DNA of 64,000 nt from an uncultured Acinetobacter sp. GTDB taxonomy: Bacteria; Pseudomonadota; Gammaproteobacteria; Pseudomonadales; Moraxellaceae. The position numbers were made by a program, and so were the translations under genes. Below are positions 8,259 to 18,905 of this stretch, one piece after another (within the stretch, counting starts at the first letter, position 1; the number at the start of each line of letters is the position of its first letter). A model generated the notes under the pieces. It ran no database searches, was not told where the DNA came from, and saw only the letters and a list, made by a program, of their open reading frames with translations. The DNA lies in assembly GCF_947626835.1 (NCBI RefSeq), contig NZ_CANQTS010000007.1:17501-81500 (forward strand), read 5' to 3'.

Positions 8259-9106
8259 GACCAGTGCTTCATTTCTCGGTGGAGGACTTGAATAGACCAT
8301 TTTGCCTCAAGGGCTTGTCTGAGTCTATCGACAATATATACAGAACGGTGTTGCCCACCGGTACAGCCAATCGACACTGTAATATAGTGACGATGCCCTT
8401 CGGCAAAGGTTGGCAACCATTTATCTAAAAACCCATGCAGATCATTAAACATCTCATTGACTTGCTCACTTTGGCTTAAAAAATCTTTGACCGGCTGATC
8501 AAGTCCTGAATATTGACGTAAGCTTAAATCCCAATGCGGATTGGGTAAATGTCTGACATCAAAGACATAATCGGCATCGAGTGGAATGCCATGCTTATAA
8601 CCAAAAGATTGTAAAATCACCACCAAGCGCTCATTTTGCCCTAATTTAGACAGCAAAACATGTTTTAAATCATGCACGCTTTTGTCGGTGGTATCAATAC
8701 TCACTGTTGCGCGCATTTGAATCGGCAAGAGTAATTTTTTTTCTTCTTCAATACATACACTTAAGCTTTGAAAACGACTCGATAATGGATGCGGACGACG
8801 TGAGGCACTAAAACGGGCAAATAATTCTTTGTCTTGTGAGCTTAAAAAAATCACTTCAACATCGCCGTGTTGTTGCAATAAAGCAAACACATCATCAAAT
8901 TCTTGCAAATCAGCACGCGTGCTTCTGACATCTACCCCAAGCGCTAACAGCTCTAGATTATTTTCATAATCAAGTTTAGATACAATTTCAGGAAGCAATG
9001 CCAAGGGTAAATTGTCGATACAGTAATAGCCCAAATCCTCTAGCACCTGTAAGGCAGATGATTTACCTGAGCCTGATTGTCCTGTCACAATTAAAATACG
9101 CTTCAT
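8255..9106 (-). CDS. rapZ: RNase adapter protein / nucleotide-binding protein RapZ
   Basis: This 283-residue protein has a Walker A motif GQSGSGKS at residues 8-15, the conserved DNLP (residues 31-34), and the C-terminal [11 protein letters not shown] motif. In E. coli RapZ binds the sRNA GlmZ and guides RNase E to it, so controlling glucosamine-6-phosphate synthase. The sRNA partner in Acinetobacter is not visible here. It overlaps ptsO by 4 bases and lies 20 bases downstream of panC. Confidence 0.95.
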   Translation of the reverse strand: MKRILIVTGQSGSGKSSALQVLEDLGYYCIDNLPLALLPEIVSKLDYENNLELLALGVDVRSTRADLQEFDDVFALLQQHGDVEVIFLSSQDKELFARFSASRRPHPLSSRFQSLSVCIEEEKKLLLPIQMRATVSIDTTDKSVHDLKHVLLSKLGQNERLVVILQSFGYKHGIPLDADYVFDVRHLPNPHWDLSLRQYSGLDQPVKDFLSQSEQVNEMFNDLHGFLDKWLPTFAEGHRHYITVSIGCTGGQHRSVYIVDRLRQALEAKWSIQVLHREMKHWS

Positions 9107-9126
9107 GGCATTACTCCTTTGAGTTT

Positions 9127-9972
9127 TTAAGCGCTATGTTTAACCTGTAAGTTATCAATTAAACGTGTTGCACCTAATTTGGCTGCCACAAACAGCACTA
9201 CATCTTGATCAAACTGCTGAACTTGTTGCAGTTGAGGACTACGTGCCTCTACATAATCGACCTCAAAACCAGCATCCGTTAAGCTTTGACGTAGGATTGC
9301 TAAAACATCGGCTAAAGCTTCACCTGCTTGTAACTGTGTTGCCGCAGCTTTTAAGCTTTGATAGATGGTTGGCGCAATAGCACGATGCTCAGGGCTTAAA
9401 TAACCATTGCGTGAACTTAAAGCCAAACCATCTTCAGCACGGGCAATCGGTACACCAATCACCTCCAGCGGGATGTTTAAATCACGTACAAATTGACGAA
9501 TCACTGCCAACTGTTGATAGTCTTTTTCCCCAAAGAAAGCATATTTTGGCTGCACCATATTAAATAGTTTGGTCACCACCACCGCAACACCATCAAAATG
9601 ACCAGGGCGTTGTAAACCACATAAGTCGTTGGTAATACCCCCAACTGAAATATTGGTTAAACGTGGCTGATTGCCATACATTTGTTCAACGGTGGGTGCA
9701 AAAACAATGTCACAGCCCACTTCAGCCAATAATCGCTGATCTTGCTCTAAAGTACGTGGATAGCTGTCGAAATCTTCGTTAGGTCCAAATTGAATTGGAT
9801 TGACAAAAATACTGACCACGACCACATCACACAGTTTTTTGGCTTCACGCACAAGGTTTAAATGACCTTGGTGTAAATTACCCATCGTGGGTACAAAACC
9901 AATGATTTTACGTGCTGCACGAGCTGGACTGAGTGATGCACTTAAGCCTTGAATTGTGGTTTCTGTTTTCAT
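9127..9972 (-). CDS. panC: pantothenate synthetase (pantoate-beta-alanine ligase)
   Basis: This 281-residue enzyme has the adenylating HxGH motif (H34-Q-G-H37 in [10 protein letters not shown]), the [10 protein letters not shown] stretch, and ALSSRNGYL, which replaces KMSKS. It condenses pantoate with beta-alanine using ATP to make pantothenate, the precursor of CoA. It follows panB after 3 bases, so the two are translationally linked. coaBC of the same pathway lies about 39 kb away in this window. Confidence 0.97.
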   Translation of the reverse strand: MKTETTIQGLSASLSPARAARKIIGFVPTMGNLHQGHLNLVREAKKLCDVVVVSIFVNPIQFGPNEDFDSYPRTLEQDQRLLAEVGCDIVFAPTVEQMYGNQPRLTNISVGGITNDLCGLQRPGHFDGVAVVVTKLFNMVQPKYAFFGEKDYQQLAVIRQFVRDLNIPLEVIGVPIARAEDGLALSSRNGYLSPEHRAIAPTIYQSLKAAATQLQAGEALADVLAILRQSLTDAGFEVDYVEARSPQLQQVQQFDQDVVLFVAAKLGATRLIDNLQVKHSA

Positions 9973-9975
9973 TGT

Positions 9976-10785
9976 TTACAGCTCTACCTGAAAGGTGTGT
10001 TCTTTGGCGGGAAAAGATCCATCTAATACGGCCGTATGATAGGCTTTAAAAGCATCTAAAATAGCGGTCTCACCTGCTTGCTCTTTCATAAAGTTACGCA
10101 CAAATTTTGCTACGCGACCAAAAGTTAAGCCCAACATATCTTGTACAACTAAGACTTGACCATCGGTTGCATTGCCGGCCCCAATGCCAATCACGGGCGT
10201 ATGTGGAAATAATTCGCTAATTTCTTGTCCCAATTGTGCCGGTACACATTCAAGCAACAATAGCGCAGCACCTGCTTCCACTACAGCCTTACAATCGCTA
10301 ATCAGTTGATCGGCTGCTTCACGGGTACGTGCTTGAAGCTTATAACCACCCAATACATGAACTGATTGCGGTGTTAAACCTAGATGCACACATACCGGAA
10401 TACCATTACGGGTTAACACTTCAACAGTTTCGGCCAACCATGCACCACCTTCCATTTTGACCATTTGCGCACCAGCTTGCATCACAGTACGTGAGTTTTG
10501 CAAAGCATCGTTTAAAGTGGCATAACTCATAAACGGTAAATCGGTCATAATAAAAGCGTGACTGTTGCCACGGCGTACCGCAGCAGTGTGATAAGCCATA
10601 TCGTCTACGGTGACAGGCAAAGTCGAATCACGCCCTTGAATAGACATCCCCAAGGAATCGCCAATCAAAATGCTATCAATTTGGGCAATTTCCATGGCTT
10701 TGGCCATACTGGCGTCATAACATGTAAGACATGAAAATTTACGTGCTTCAGCTTTAAAGCGGCGCAAATCGCTTAGACTAATCAT
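9976..10785 (-). CDS. panB: 3-methyl-2-oxobutanoate hydroxymethyltransferase
   Basis: This 269-residue enzyme has the TIM-barrel fold motifs of PanB: CYDASMAKAMEIAQIDSILIGDSLGM (metal-binding Asp in GDS), VKMEGG, GIPVCVHLGLTPQ, VIGIGAGNATDGQVLVVQDMLG. It transfers a hydroxymethyl group from 5,10-methylene-THF to alpha-ketoisovalerate, the first committed step to pantothenate. The substrate is a product of the Ilv pathway also encoded in this window. It lies 44 bases downstream of folK. Confidence 0.97.
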   Translation of the reverse strand: MISLSDLRRFKAEARKFSCLTCYDASMAKAMEIAQIDSILIGDSLGMSIQGRDSTLPVTVDDMAYHTAAVRRGNSHAFIMTDLPFMSYATLNDALQNSRTVMQAGAQMVKMEGGAWLAETVEVLTRNGIPVCVHLGLTPQSVHVLGGYKLQARTREAADQLISDCKAVVEAGAALLLLECVPAQLGQEISELFPHTPVIGIGAGNATDGQVLVVQDMLGLTFGRVAKFVRNFMKEQAGETAILDAFKAYHTAVLDGSFPAKEHTFQVEL

Positions 10786-10829
10786 GTAGCTATTCCTCTA
10801 TGGAAGTAAAAGGACATCCCTAAAAAATA

Positions 10830-11315
10830 TTATAATGCTGCCCAATCGGCATCAGCGCAAACGGCTAAACTTGCCTGTTGAACCAAGGCTAAGTCCTGTA
10901 GTTTTTGACCTTTCACCTGTAAATGTGGGTCGAGATCTAAAAGTGGCAACACCACAAACTCACGCTCCAACACACCCACATGTGGCACAGTTAGACGCTC
11001 ATTTTGAATGTGTTGATCAGCATAGAGTAATAAGTCCAGATCTAAAGTGCGTTCGCCCCAATGACGTAAGCGTACACGACCAGCTTCTTGCTCAAAGCGT
11101 TGTAATTGATCCAACAAAGCAAGCGGCGCTAAATCTGTACTGAGTTGCACCACAGCATTCAAATAATCCGGTTGATCTTGTGGACCCATGGGTGGGGTTT
11201 GGTACAACTTAGAGGTTTTGACCTGACCTAAAGTGGCAAGTTTTGCCACCGCTTCGGTTAAAATTTCTTTTGAATCGCCAAGATTGCTGCCTAAGCCAAT
11301 ATAGGTGATGATCAT
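10830..11315 (-). CDS. folK: 6-hydroxymethyl-7,8-dihydropterin pyrophosphokinase (HPPK)
   Basis: This 161-residue enzyme opens with YIGLGSNLGD. It then has QTPPMGPQDQPDYLNAV for pterin binding, and RLRHWGERTLDLDLLLY, where the paired aspartates bind two Mg ions. It transfers pyrophosphate from ATP to hydroxymethyl-dihydropterin in folate synthesis. Its ATG overlaps the pcnB stop by 4 bases, the same pcnB-folK pairing seen in many gammaproteobacteria. panB follows. Confidence 0.96.
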   Translation of the reverse strand: MIITYIGLGSNLGDSKEILTEAVAKLATLGQVKTSKLYQTPPMGPQDQPDYLNAVVQLSTDLAPLALLDQLQRFEQEAGRVRLRHWGERTLDLDLLLYADQHIQNERLTVPHVGVLEREFVVLPLLDLDPHLQVKGQKLQDLALVQQASLAVCADADWAAL

Positions 11316-12775
11316 TGTGTTGGTCCAAAAATCACTTGTGTTAAATCACGTTGAACGCGTTTACGTTTTAAAATCGGATGATCATGACCAATCGTGCCAT
11401 CGGTACTGCCTGATGCCACCGAACGCTGCACCTGGGTTTGTACTTCTTGCTTGGCTTTACGCTGACGACGGCTACGTGATTCAGGCTCTTGCACCAAAGG
11501 CTCAAGCTCTTGTGGCTGTCTTGCCAACACCACGTCATCTTCATGCGATTTTGAACGACGGCTCTTGCTACGTTGACGGTTATACTGTCCAATCACACGT
11601 TCTTTTTGATCACTGCTCATGATCTGATAAGCATCCCACCATTCGCCCATGCCTTGGGTGGTAGTGTCGCCTGATTTTTCACGTAACAATAAAAAGTCAA
11701 ACCCAGCACGGAAACGCGCATGTCCTGATAATGCTTCAATTTGTTGTGGTTTTGGATTGAGCAAACGCGTTTGCATTTCCCAAACTTCACGAATAAAAGT
11801 TTCGGCAAAACGTGGAATTACAGTACGGGTACTTTGACGTTTAAGCACATCTAAGCCTGCTTGAGCGCGTGCTTCGGCGGCCACAACACCTTTATGTTGA
11901 TAAAAATGACAACGTTCTAGGAACTGTTCCCACAACAATACCGCATAGAAAAATGCAGGATTAATGGTTTTACCAATTGAAATACGTTGATCGGTATTTT
12001 TTGCTGCACGTTCAATAAATGGCGTGATTTTAGGTGCAATATCAGCAAACAATTGTTGCCAAATACCAAACTCAATCAACATTGGCATCACACGATTTAA
12101 GTGACCCATGGTAAAGAGTTTTTGTGACTCATCGTATAAACGGTGTGGCGATACATCACGTAATAAGTACGCTGCTTCTGGATTAAAGATGTCTAAAATT
12201 TCAGGTGCAATACTAAAATTTAATTTGGCTGCAAAACGTAAGGTACGCAGCATACGCACTGGATCTTCTTCAAAACGCGTTTGCGGATCACCCAACAGAC
12301 GTAAAGTTTTATGTTTAATATCATCGGCTGCATTACAAAAATCCAGCACAATGCCTTTACGCGGTTGGTAATACATGGCATTAATTGAAAAGTCCCGACG
12401 AACAAAGTCTTGCTCAATCGTGCCCCAATTATTATCACGTAAAATCATGCCTTGGGCTGATGTTACCGCTTTTTTGGGTGGCGCACGGAAAGTGGCTACT
12501 TCGACCAATTCACGACCTGAATAAACATGTGCCAATTCAAAACGACGACCGATAATTCGGCAACGACGACCGAATACTTCCTTGATTTGGCTTGGAGTCG
12601 CATTCGTGACAGCGTCAAAATCCTTTGGATTAAGACCAAGCATTAAGTCACGAACACCACCGCCCACAATATAAGCTTCATAACCTGCTTTGGTTAAAGC
12701 ATCGATGACATCTAAAATATAAGAAGGTAATTGTGCGGTAGATAAACCGCATTTTGACGCGCGCAAGGTTTGCAA
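11312..12775 (-). CDS. pcnB: poly(A) polymerase I
   Basis: This 487-residue protein has the class II nucleotidyltransferase head: IVGGGVRDLMLG, then PKDFDAVTNATP with catalytic aspartates, then RRCRIIGRRFELAHV and RRDFSINAMYY. These are followed by helical RNA-binding domains and a basic C-terminal tail rich in Arg, Lys and Ser from about residue 400. It adds 3' poly(A) to RNA and promotes decay. The start is a TTG at 12773-12775, with AGGAG ten bases upstream (12786-12790); no nearby ATG exists. The 140-base region to comEA (12776-12915) holds its promoter region; nothing sharp was seen there. Confidence 0.94.
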   Translation of the reverse strand: MQTLRASKCGLSTAQLPSYILDVIDALTKAGYEAYIVGGGVRDLMLGLNPKDFDAVTNATPSQIKEVFGRRCRIIGRRFELAHVYSGRELVEVATFRAPPKKAVTSAQGMILRDNNWGTIEQDFVRRDFSINAMYYQPRKGIVLDFCNAADDIKHKTLRLLGDPQTRFEEDPVRMLRTLRFAAKLNFSIAPEILDIFNPEAAYLLRDVSPHRLYDESQKLFTMGHLNRVMPMLIEFGIWQQLFADIAPKITPFIERAAKNTDQRISIGKTINPAFFYAVLLWEQFLERCHFYQHKGVVAAEARAQAGLDVLKRQSTRTVIPRFAETFIREVWEMQTRLLNPKPQQIEALSGHARFRAGFDFLLLREKSGDTTTQGMGEWWDAYQIMSSDQKERVIGQYNRQRSKSRRSKSHEDDVVLARQPQELEPLVQEPESRSRRQRKAKQEVQTQVQRSVASGSTDGTIGHDHPILKRKRVQRDLTQVIFGPTQ

Positions 12776-12915
12776 AAGACGCTGTCTCCTACGTCTGAAC
12801 GTAATTTTATTAAGATAACGCTAATCATATCGCTTAGCTGCTCAAAGGGCAATTTGATAATCCATTAGAAATTATCGAAGCAGGCTTAAGATCAGCTGTT
12901 TTATGCAAAATTGGC

Positions 12916-13308
12916 TTATAAAGCCAGTCGCGCGCGATTTTTTTCTAATAACTTAGGTCCAATACCTTTGACATTTTCAAGCTCTTCAATACGCTTAAAG
13001 CCACCATGTTGCTGGCGATAATCAATAATGGCTTGGGCTTTTTTAGCCCCCACGCCTGACAATTGCTGTAATTCTGCCAAGGATGCCCGATTTAAACTGA
13101 CTTTACCAGCTGTAGTGGTAGTTGCACCCGTTACTTGGGTACTGGGTTTACCTAAATAATAATTGGGATCTTGAGCTGCTTTTTTGGCCTGTAAGCGCAT
13201 ATCTATGGCTTGTTGCTCGGCTTGCCATTTGGCATAGTCACGATCAAATTGATTCGCCTGTGTTGGATGGGCGAACATGAGTAACAACAGTATCACGATG
13301 ATGGGCAT
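12916..13308 (-). CDS. comEA: ComEA-like helix-hairpin-helix DNA-binding protein
   Basis: This 130-residue protein has an N-terminal signal peptide (about residues 1-18, ending in a THP-x-QA stretch) and a C-terminal ComEA domain: [21 protein letters not shown]...[19 protein letters not shown], i.e. two helix-hairpin-helix motifs from about residue 70. Such proteins bind incoming double-stranded DNA in the periplasm during natural transformation, a trait known in Acinetobacter. The first 65 bases, encoding the signal peptide, overlap the 3' end of mazG in another frame. A start further downstream would remove the secretion signal, so ATG 13306-13308 is chosen. Confidence 0.88.
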   Translation of the reverse strand: MPIIVILLLLMFAHPTQANQFDRDYAKWQAEQQAIDMRLQAKKAAQDPNYYLGKPSTQVTGATTTTAGKVSLNRASLAELQQLSGVGAKKAQAIIDYRQQHGGFKRIEELENVKGIGPKLLEKNRARLAL

Positions 13309-14074
13309 GATGAGCCTCCTTGGCAGTTTTGGCCGCCTCCCATAATTGATCCATCTCAGCGAGGCTCATCTGATCAACTGATTTGCCTTGTAACAAGGCC
13401 TGTTGTTCGATATAAGCAAAACGGCTACGAAACTTATGGATGGTGCCAAGTAATGCGCTTTCACTTGATACTCCTAGTTTACGCCCAACATTGACCAATG
13501 AGAACAAACAATCGCCAAACTCGTCTTGAATCTCGTCGGAATGCCCATTTTGCATGGCCTGTTGTAGTTCACTCAATTCTTCTTCTAATTTCTCATACGC
13601 ATCTTCTACATGTGCAAAATCAAAACCAATTTTAGCGGCATTTTTTTGCATGGCTTCGGCCTGTTGTAAACTTGGACCCGGTTTAATGGCATCTAAGCGG
13701 GCTTGCGGCTTGCCTTGTTTTTCTTGGTTTTTAATATCTTGCCATAAATTAGACACTTGTTCAGGCGTTAACTGCTCAAATTTTTCTGCTTCAAATACAT
13801 GAGGATGGCGACGAATCAATTTTTGTGTAATAGCATCAACCACATCCTGAAAATCAAATGCACCTTGTTCACTATACATTTGCGCTTGAAACACCACTTG
13901 CAGCAATAAGTCACCCAATTCATCCCGAATATCATTCAGATTGCCACTACGCACTGCATCTTCAACTTCGTATGCTTCTTCAATGGCGTAACGGGTGAGG
14001 CTGTGTGGGGTTTGCTCGCGATCCCAAGGGCACTTTTCGCGTAATTCGCGCATAATATCAAGTAACTGTTGCAT
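13244..14074 (-). CDS. mazG: nucleoside triphosphate pyrophosphohydrolase MazG
   Basis: This 276-residue protein has the doubled MazG domain: [27 protein letters not shown]...[19 protein letters not shown] in the first half and [22 protein letters not shown] in the second. The EExxE...ExxD pattern binds Mg. It hydrolyses NTPs, including abnormal ones and possibly ppGpp-related pools, to monophosphates. The last ~20 residues (His/Arg/Thr-rich) lie in the overlap with comEA and look non-conserved. Confidence 0.95.
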   Translation of the reverse strand: MQQLLDIMRELREKCPWDREQTPHSLTRYAIEEAYEVEDAVRSGNLNDIRDELGDLLLQVVFQAQMYSEQGAFDFQDVVDAITQKLIRRHPHVFEAEKFEQLTPEQVSNLWQDIKNQEKQGKPQARLDAIKPGPSLQQAEAMQKNAAKIGFDFAHVEDAYEKLEEELSELQQAMQNGHSDEIQDEFGDCLFSLVNVGRKLGVSSESALLGTIHKFRSRFAYIEQQALLQGKSVDQMSLAEMDQLWEAAKTAKEAHHAHHRDTVVTHVRPSNTGESI

Positions 14075-14110
14075 GGTTGTGTAGCTCTTTTGCTTTATGA
14101 CGAGTATAAA

Positions 14111-14137
14111 TAAAAAAACCCAGTCATAAAGACTGGG
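14111..14137 (-). terminator. terminator downstream of der
   Basis: The stem CCCAGTC/GACTGGG (14119-14125 with 14131-14137) has an ATAAA loop and is followed on the minus strand by seven T. It separates der from mazG. Confidence 0.8.
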
Positions 14138-14157
14138 CTTATGTGCCTAAACAGAAA

Positions 14158-15567
14158 TTAACGTTTAAATTTCTTTTCAGCTTTCTTAAATTTCTGTACA
14201 TAACGACGTTTACGCGCAGCTGCACGTTCGTCCATTTGTGACTTACGTCCTTCAAATGGGTTTTCTGAGGTTTTAAACTCAATACGTACAGGCGTACCTT
14301 CAAGTTTATACACTTTACGGAATACGTTTTCTAAATAACGACGGTAATCGGCAGGCGTTTTATCGACTTTGTTACCATGAATCACAATCGTTGGTGGGTT
14401 TTGACCACCAATATGTGCATAACGCATTTTAATACGACGACCTTGTACCATACCCGGTTGATGCGCTTCGGTTGCATCATTTAAGATTTGGGTAATTTTA
14501 GCAGGCGATACTTTTAAGCGTGCTGAATCATAGGCACGGTGGATAGAAGGATAAAGATCACCAACACCCGTACCATGTAATGCAGAAATTAAATGCACTC
14601 TTGCCCAAGGAATAAAGTCAAAGCGACGTTCAATGTCGAGTTTACATTGCTTACGGTCATACTCGGTCATGTTGTCCCATTTGTTGACCGCAATCACCAT
14701 GGCACGACCAGCTTCTAACGCATAGCCAATTAAATGTAAATCTTGCTCAACAATACCGTCACGTGCATCAACCACCACCACAATCACGTTGGCGTCTTTA
14801 ATGGCTTGGAGTGTTTTAACAATCGAGAATTTCTCGATCATTTCATCCACTTTACCCTTACGACGTACACCGGCGGTGTCAATCAGCGTATATTTACGTT
14901 CATCACGTTCAAACGGAATATAGACCGAGTCACGCGTTGTACCCGGTTGGTCAAAGGCAACCACACGTTCTTCACCCAATAAACGGTTCACAAGTGTTGA
15001 TTTACCCACGTTTGGACGACCAATGATCGCTAAACGTAAACCTGTGTCTTTGTCGTGTTCATCTGGATTTTCATCTTCAGGCACATCGTGTAACACTTCT
15101 TCAAGCATTTGTTGCACACCACGACCGTGGCTGGCTGCCACTTGCATCGGCTCGCCCATACCGAGTTTATAAAACTCAACCAAGGCAGCTTCGGCATGTA
15201 CACCATCAACCTTGTTGGCTACAAGGAAAACTTTTTTACCAAGTGTACGTAAATCACGGGCAATTTGTTCGTCAGAGGCAAGCAAACCTGCACGAGCATC
15301 CACCACAAAAATAATCATGTCTGCTTCGTGAATGGCAGTTTTTGATTGCTCTGCCATGTAATTGTCGATCCCACCTTCGGATTCGCCAATACCACCTGTA
15401 TCTACCACGATAAAGGATTTGTTTTGGTAGGTCGCATCACCATATTTACGGTCACGAGTCAGACCTGCAAAGTCTGCCACCAGTGCGTCACGGCTCTTGG
15501 TAATTTGGTTGAACAGCGTTGATTTTCCGACGTTCGGACGACCAATGAGCGCAATTACGGGTTTCAT
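14158..15567 (-). CDS. der: ribosome biogenesis GTPase Der (EngA)
   Basis: This 469-residue protein has two tandem GTPase domains, each with GRPNVGKST (residues 8-16 and about 183-191). The G3 motifs are DTGGI and DTAGV, and the G4 motifs are NKVD and NKWD. A KH-like C-terminal domain and a Lys/Arg-rich tail follow. Der acts in 50S subunit assembly and is essential. It lies downstream of bamB, as in many gammaproteobacteria, but a hairpin with a T-run (15660-15688) lies between them. Confidence 0.98.
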   Translation of the reverse strand: MKPVIALIGRPNVGKSTLFNQITKSRDALVADFAGLTRDRKYGDATYQNKSFIVVDTGGIGESEGGIDNYMAEQSKTAIHEADMIIFVVDARAGLLASDEQIARDLRTLGKKVFLVANKVDGVHAEAALVEFYKLGMGEPMQVAASHGRGVQQMLEEVLHDVPEDENPDEHDKDTGLRLAIIGRPNVGKSTLVNRLLGEERVVAFDQPGTTRDSVYIPFERDERKYTLIDTAGVRRKGKVDEMIEKFSIVKTLQAIKDANVIVVVVDARDGIVEQDLHLIGYALEAGRAMVIAVNKWDNMTEYDRKQCKLDIERRFDFIPWARVHLISALHGTGVGDLYPSIHRAYDSARLKVSPAKITQILNDATEAHQPGMVQGRRIKMRYAHIGGQNPPTIVIHGNKVDKTPADYRRYLENVFRKVYKLEGTPVRIEFKTSENPFEGRKSQMDERAAARKRRYVQKFKKAEKKFKR

Positions 15568-15649
15568 AGATTAACCTTATAGTTAAGATCGGCCATTCAT
15601 TAAGTGGCCTGAACATCAGAAACAATGGGAAGAAAAAATGAGTCAAAGA

Positions 15650-15688
15650 CTAAATAAAACACGGGGGCGTGCTGTGCATGTCCCCGTG
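15650..15688 (-). terminator. probable terminator downstream of bamB
   Basis: CACGGGG/CCCCGTG (15660-15666 with 15682-15688) form a 7-bp stem with a 15-base loop, followed on the minus strand by TTTTATTT. The long loop makes this a moderate rather than strong call. Confidence 0.5.
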
Positions 15689-15732
15689 TATAAAATACGA
15701 TGGCGCCTAGTTTACCACAAGCGGGTAAAAAA

Positions 15733-16881
15733 TTAACGATTCTGCCAAATGCTATAGGTACCCTTTTGACTTGATACATATAATTGTTGGTCAACACTAC
15801 GTAACGAGCGCACTTCGCCTGAGGTTTTGGCGCGTCCAATCAAGTTACCGCTATTCGGATCAACCAGATGTAGTACACCATCTAAATCACCGACCACCAA
15901 TTGATTGCCTAAAACAGCAGGGTTACTTAAACGACGATTGAGCAACTGCTCATTTTGCCACAGTTGTTGACCTGTAGTGATATCATAGGCTGTGAGTTGA
16001 CCGCCACTTTGAGCCACAAAAACTTTGTTATCAAAAATAACTGGGCTACGTAAGCTTGATGCATCTTCACTCCAAATCACTTGTTGTGAAGCCAAATCCA
16101 TAGCCGTAAGTTGACCTTGATAACTGGTGCTAATTAAGTAACGTCCTGCGACTACAGGCTCACCATCAATATCATTTAAACGCTGAATATCAGAGCGGCC
16201 ATCATTAATTGATACACGGCGCTGTAATTGTGGAATACCAGTTACTGTATCAATCACATACACATAACTATTTGCCCAAGCCACCAATACAGTACGTGGA
16301 TCAACCGCGACCGGTGCTGCTGTACCACGCATGCTAAAGTCGACTTTTGGCAAATTATAGGTCCAAATTTGCTGACCAGTGCTGATGTCGTGTGCAAATA
16401 CAGTCCCATCATTGGCCAAAGTAATGACACGACCTGCTTGAATCAAGGAGGGTGCAAGTACTGCACTACTGAGTTGGCTTTGCCATTTGGTTTGACCGGT
16501 GGCTTGATCAAGTGCAAACAATTGACCTTTTTTATTGGCCACCACTACAATACCTTCGCCAGCGACAGCACCAGCACTAATGCCAGCTTTAGAGATTTTA
16601 CTTTGCCAAATACGTTGCTTGCCTTGATAGGCTGTCACTTCACCTTTAGGGTCGGCAGCAAAGACCTGACCTTGGGCTAAACCCAACTGTAAACGTAGTG
16701 GGTCAACTGCATTGGTTGCAGCCACACTATAGTTGGCAATAGCAACCAAACTGCTTGAAGCAGAAATTTTAGGTAATGGACTTGGCTTTTGTTCTGCAAC
16801 CTTAATGGCTTTATTTGAACAACCGACCAAAGCCAAACTCAGTAGGCCCAAAGCCAATGGCGCTTTATAATTCATTTTCAT
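15733..16881 (-). CDS. bamB: outer-membrane assembly lipoprotein BamB
   Basis: This 382-residue protein has a lipoprotein signal with lipobox LVGC (Cys about residue 21). It is followed by a beta-propeller of PQQ-like repeats, seen as recurrent ALDQATGQTKWQ, AHDISTGQQIWT, AMDLASQQVIWS and AYDITTGQQLWQ blades. BamB scaffolds BamA in the Bam complex that inserts beta-barrel proteins in the outer membrane. Its start overlaps the yfgM stop by 4 bases, so the two are coupled. Confidence 0.96.
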   Translation of the reverse strand: MKMNYKAPLALGLLSLALVGCSNKAIKVAEQKPSPLPKISASSSLVAIANYSVAATNAVDPLRLQLGLAQGQVFAADPKGEVTAYQGKQRIWQSKISKAGISAGAVAGEGIVVVANKKGQLFALDQATGQTKWQSQLSSAVLAPSLIQAGRVITLANDGTVFAHDISTGQQIWTYNLPKVDFSMRGTAAPVAVDPRTVLVAWANSYVYVIDTVTGIPQLQRRVSINDGRSDIQRLNDIDGEPVVAGRYLISTSYQGQLTAMDLASQQVIWSEDASSLRSPVIFDNKVFVAQSGGQLTAYDITTGQQLWQNEQLLNRRLSNPAVLGNQLVVGDLDGVLHLVDPNSGNLIGRAKTSGEVRSLRSVDQQLYVSSQKGTYSIWQNR

Positions 16882-17585
16882 TGAGGCTCATCCATTTTCA
16901 TCTCTAAAACAGGGCGTTCGATTTCAGGATCATCAACTAAAACACCCACACTTTCGAGTTTAATTTGTAAAATTTGACGTTCTTGTTGACGTTCTAATAA
17001 ACCATCCCATGCGCTCATATAGGCTTTTTTGGCATTTTCAATATCGTTTTTTGCCACATAAACATCACCACGCGCTTCATCTGCGGTGGCTTTAAAGGCA
17101 GGATCAGTGACTGCGCTTAAGCTTTTTAAGGCAGTATCAAATTTATCTTGTGCCAATTGGCTATACGCTAGACGCAATTTAACCACATGAATAAGGCCTT
17201 GGTCATCGACTTTGGCATTTTCAACTTTCATTAAGGCTTTTTCAGCAGTGGCATAATCGTTACGCTCAAATGCCAATTTTGCCAACATTAATTGTGTTTG
17301 AATGGCTTGGACTGAATCTGGATAATTTTTGACGATTTCATCAGCCGTTTTGGTCAAGCTGTTCCAAGCATTGTCATCTTTAACATCCACTGTGGCAGCC
17401 TGATCCATGAGCTGCTGAACCTTGGCAGTTTGCAGCTGTGCTTCGCCTTGCTGCTTATTCTGCCAATAGGTCCAACCAGAATAGGCAATCAGCGCAATTA
17501 AAACCCCAGAAATCACAGTTGAACTGTACTTTTTGGTGTTGTTTTTTAAGCTATTAAGTTGTTCTTCATCACTTAGTGCGCTCAT
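16878..17585 (-). CDS. yfgM: YfgM-family periplasmic TPR protein (ancillary SecYEG chaperone)
   Basis: This 235-residue protein has a short cytoplasmic start, a single membrane helix (about residues 23-40, TVISGVLIALIAYSGWTYW), and a periplasmic TPR-like domain including AERNDYATAEKALMKVE-type helices and QDKFDTALKSLSAVTDPAFKATADEARGDVYVAKND. In E. coli YfgM works with PpiD at the Sec translocon. It sits between hisS (21 bases upstream) and bamB, the standard arrangement. Confidence 0.92.
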   Translation of the reverse strand: MSALSDEEQLNSLKNNTKKYSSTVISGVLIALIAYSGWTYWQNKQQGEAQLQTAKVQQLMDQAATVDVKDDNAWNSLTKTADEIVKNYPDSVQAIQTQLMLAKLAFERNDYATAEKALMKVENAKVDDQGLIHVVKLRLAYSQLAQDKFDTALKSLSAVTDPAFKATADEARGDVYVAKNDIENAKKAYMSAWDGLLERQQERQILQIKLESVGVLVDDPEIERPVLEMKMDEPQ

Positions 17586-17606
17586 GTGATTACCCTATTC
17601 CTTATA

Positions 17607-18902
17607 TTATTGTGAAGAAAGTTGTTCAAGCATAAATGGGACAATCGCCTCGACTGCCACTTCACTTTGCTCGGCAGTTGCAAGCTGTTTAAACAATACT
17701 TGCTTAGCTTCCCATTCGCGATCACCACAGATCAAGGCATACACTGCACCTGATTGATCGGCTTTTTTCATTTGTGACTTCATTGAGCCTTGTGAACCTA
17801 CTTTAAGACGTAGATTTGAGCCTACTGCTTCAAGTTGGTCACGAATCTGTTCTGCCAACACTAAAGCTTTGCCTTGTGCAGCAGGTTCAGACACCAAGAA
17901 TACGTCACAATCACGCACAAGACTGGTTTGTTCTACTTGTTCAAGTAACAATAACAAACGTTCCATCCCCATGGCAAAACCCACCGCAGGCACGGATTGA
18001 TCTGCTTTGCCTTTGAGCTGACCGACTAAACCATCGTAACGACCACCGGCACAGACTGTGCCTTGTGAACCTAAATGGGTCGTGGTCCATTCAAATACCG
18101 TTTTGTTGTAGTAGTCTAAACCACGTACCAATTTTTGATTGATAACAAAGCTCACCCCAGCATCGCTCAAATATTGTTGTAACTGAGCAAAATGCGCCAG
18201 AGTTTCTTCACCCATAAAATCATGTAATTTTGGCGCGTTTTCTAAAATGCTTTGGGTTTTAGCATCTTTAGAATCCAAAATACGTAACGGGTTTGTGGTT
18301 AAACGACGCTGTGAATCTTCGTCTAAATCGGCTTTATGCGCTTCTAAGAAATCAACCAAAGCCGCGCGATAAGCAGCACGCTCATCTGACTCGCCCAAGG
18401 TATTGAGTTCTAGCTGAACTTTGTCGCTCACCCCCATACGCTTCCACAAGCGCGCAGTCATTAAAATCAATTCTGCGTCCATATCTGGTGTGGCAACACC
18501 AAACGTTTCTACACCAAACTGATGGAACTGACGGTAGCGACCTTTTTGTGGTTTTTCATAACGGAACATGGGGCCAACATACCATACACGAGGGGTCGCC
18601 CCGCGCAGTAAGTTATGTTCGAGCATGGCACGTACACAACCTGCTGTCCCTTCAGGACGCAAAGTTAATGACTCAGGTGGGTTACCTTTGTCTAAGAAGG
18701 TGTACATTTCTTTTTCAACGATATCGGTGGCATCACCAATCGAACGTTTAAACAAATTAGTTTGTTCAACAATCGGTAAACGGATTTGTTGATAGCCATA
18801 CGCATCCATCAAACTGGATAAATGCTGCTCTAGACGGCGCCATGCAGGTGTTTGCGTTGGCAAAATGTCGTTAAAACCTTTAATTGCTACAATTGAACTC
18901 AT
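17607..18902 (-). CDS. hisS: histidine-tRNA ligase
   Basis: This 431-residue class II synthetase has GFNDILP near the N-terminus, [11 protein letters not shown] (motif 2 area), the histidine-specific [15 protein letters not shown] and AGGRYDGLV, and a motif-3 [14 protein letters not shown]. The C-terminal anticodon-binding domain starts near residue 330. It charges tRNA-His. It lies 3 bases downstream of ispG in the rlmN-bamB operon. Confidence 0.98.
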   Translation of the reverse strand: MSSIVAIKGFNDILPTQTPAWRRLEQHLSSLMDAYGYQQIRLPIVEQTNLFKRSIGDATDIVEKEMYTFLDKGNPPESLTLRPEGTAGCVRAMLEHNLLRGATPRVWYVGPMFRYEKPQKGRYRQFHQFGVETFGVATPDMDAELILMTARLWKRMGVSDKVQLELNTLGESDERAAYRAALVDFLEAHKADLDEDSQRRLTTNPLRILDSKDAKTQSILENAPKLHDFMGEETLAHFAQLQQYLSDAGVSFVINQKLVRGLDYYNKTVFEWTTTHLGSQGTVCAGGRYDGLVGQLKGKADQSVPAVGFAMGMERLLLLLEQVEQTSLVRDCDVFLVSEPAAQGKALVLAEQIRDQLEAVGSNLRLKVGSQGSMKSQMKKADQSGAVYALICGDREWEAKQVLFKQLATAEQSEVAVEAIVPFMLEQLSSQ

Positions 18903-18905
18903 GAT

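Noticed and set aside
16228..16680. 150-residue ORF on the plus strand
   Set aside because: Antisense to bamB; the long frame follows from bamB's codon pattern.
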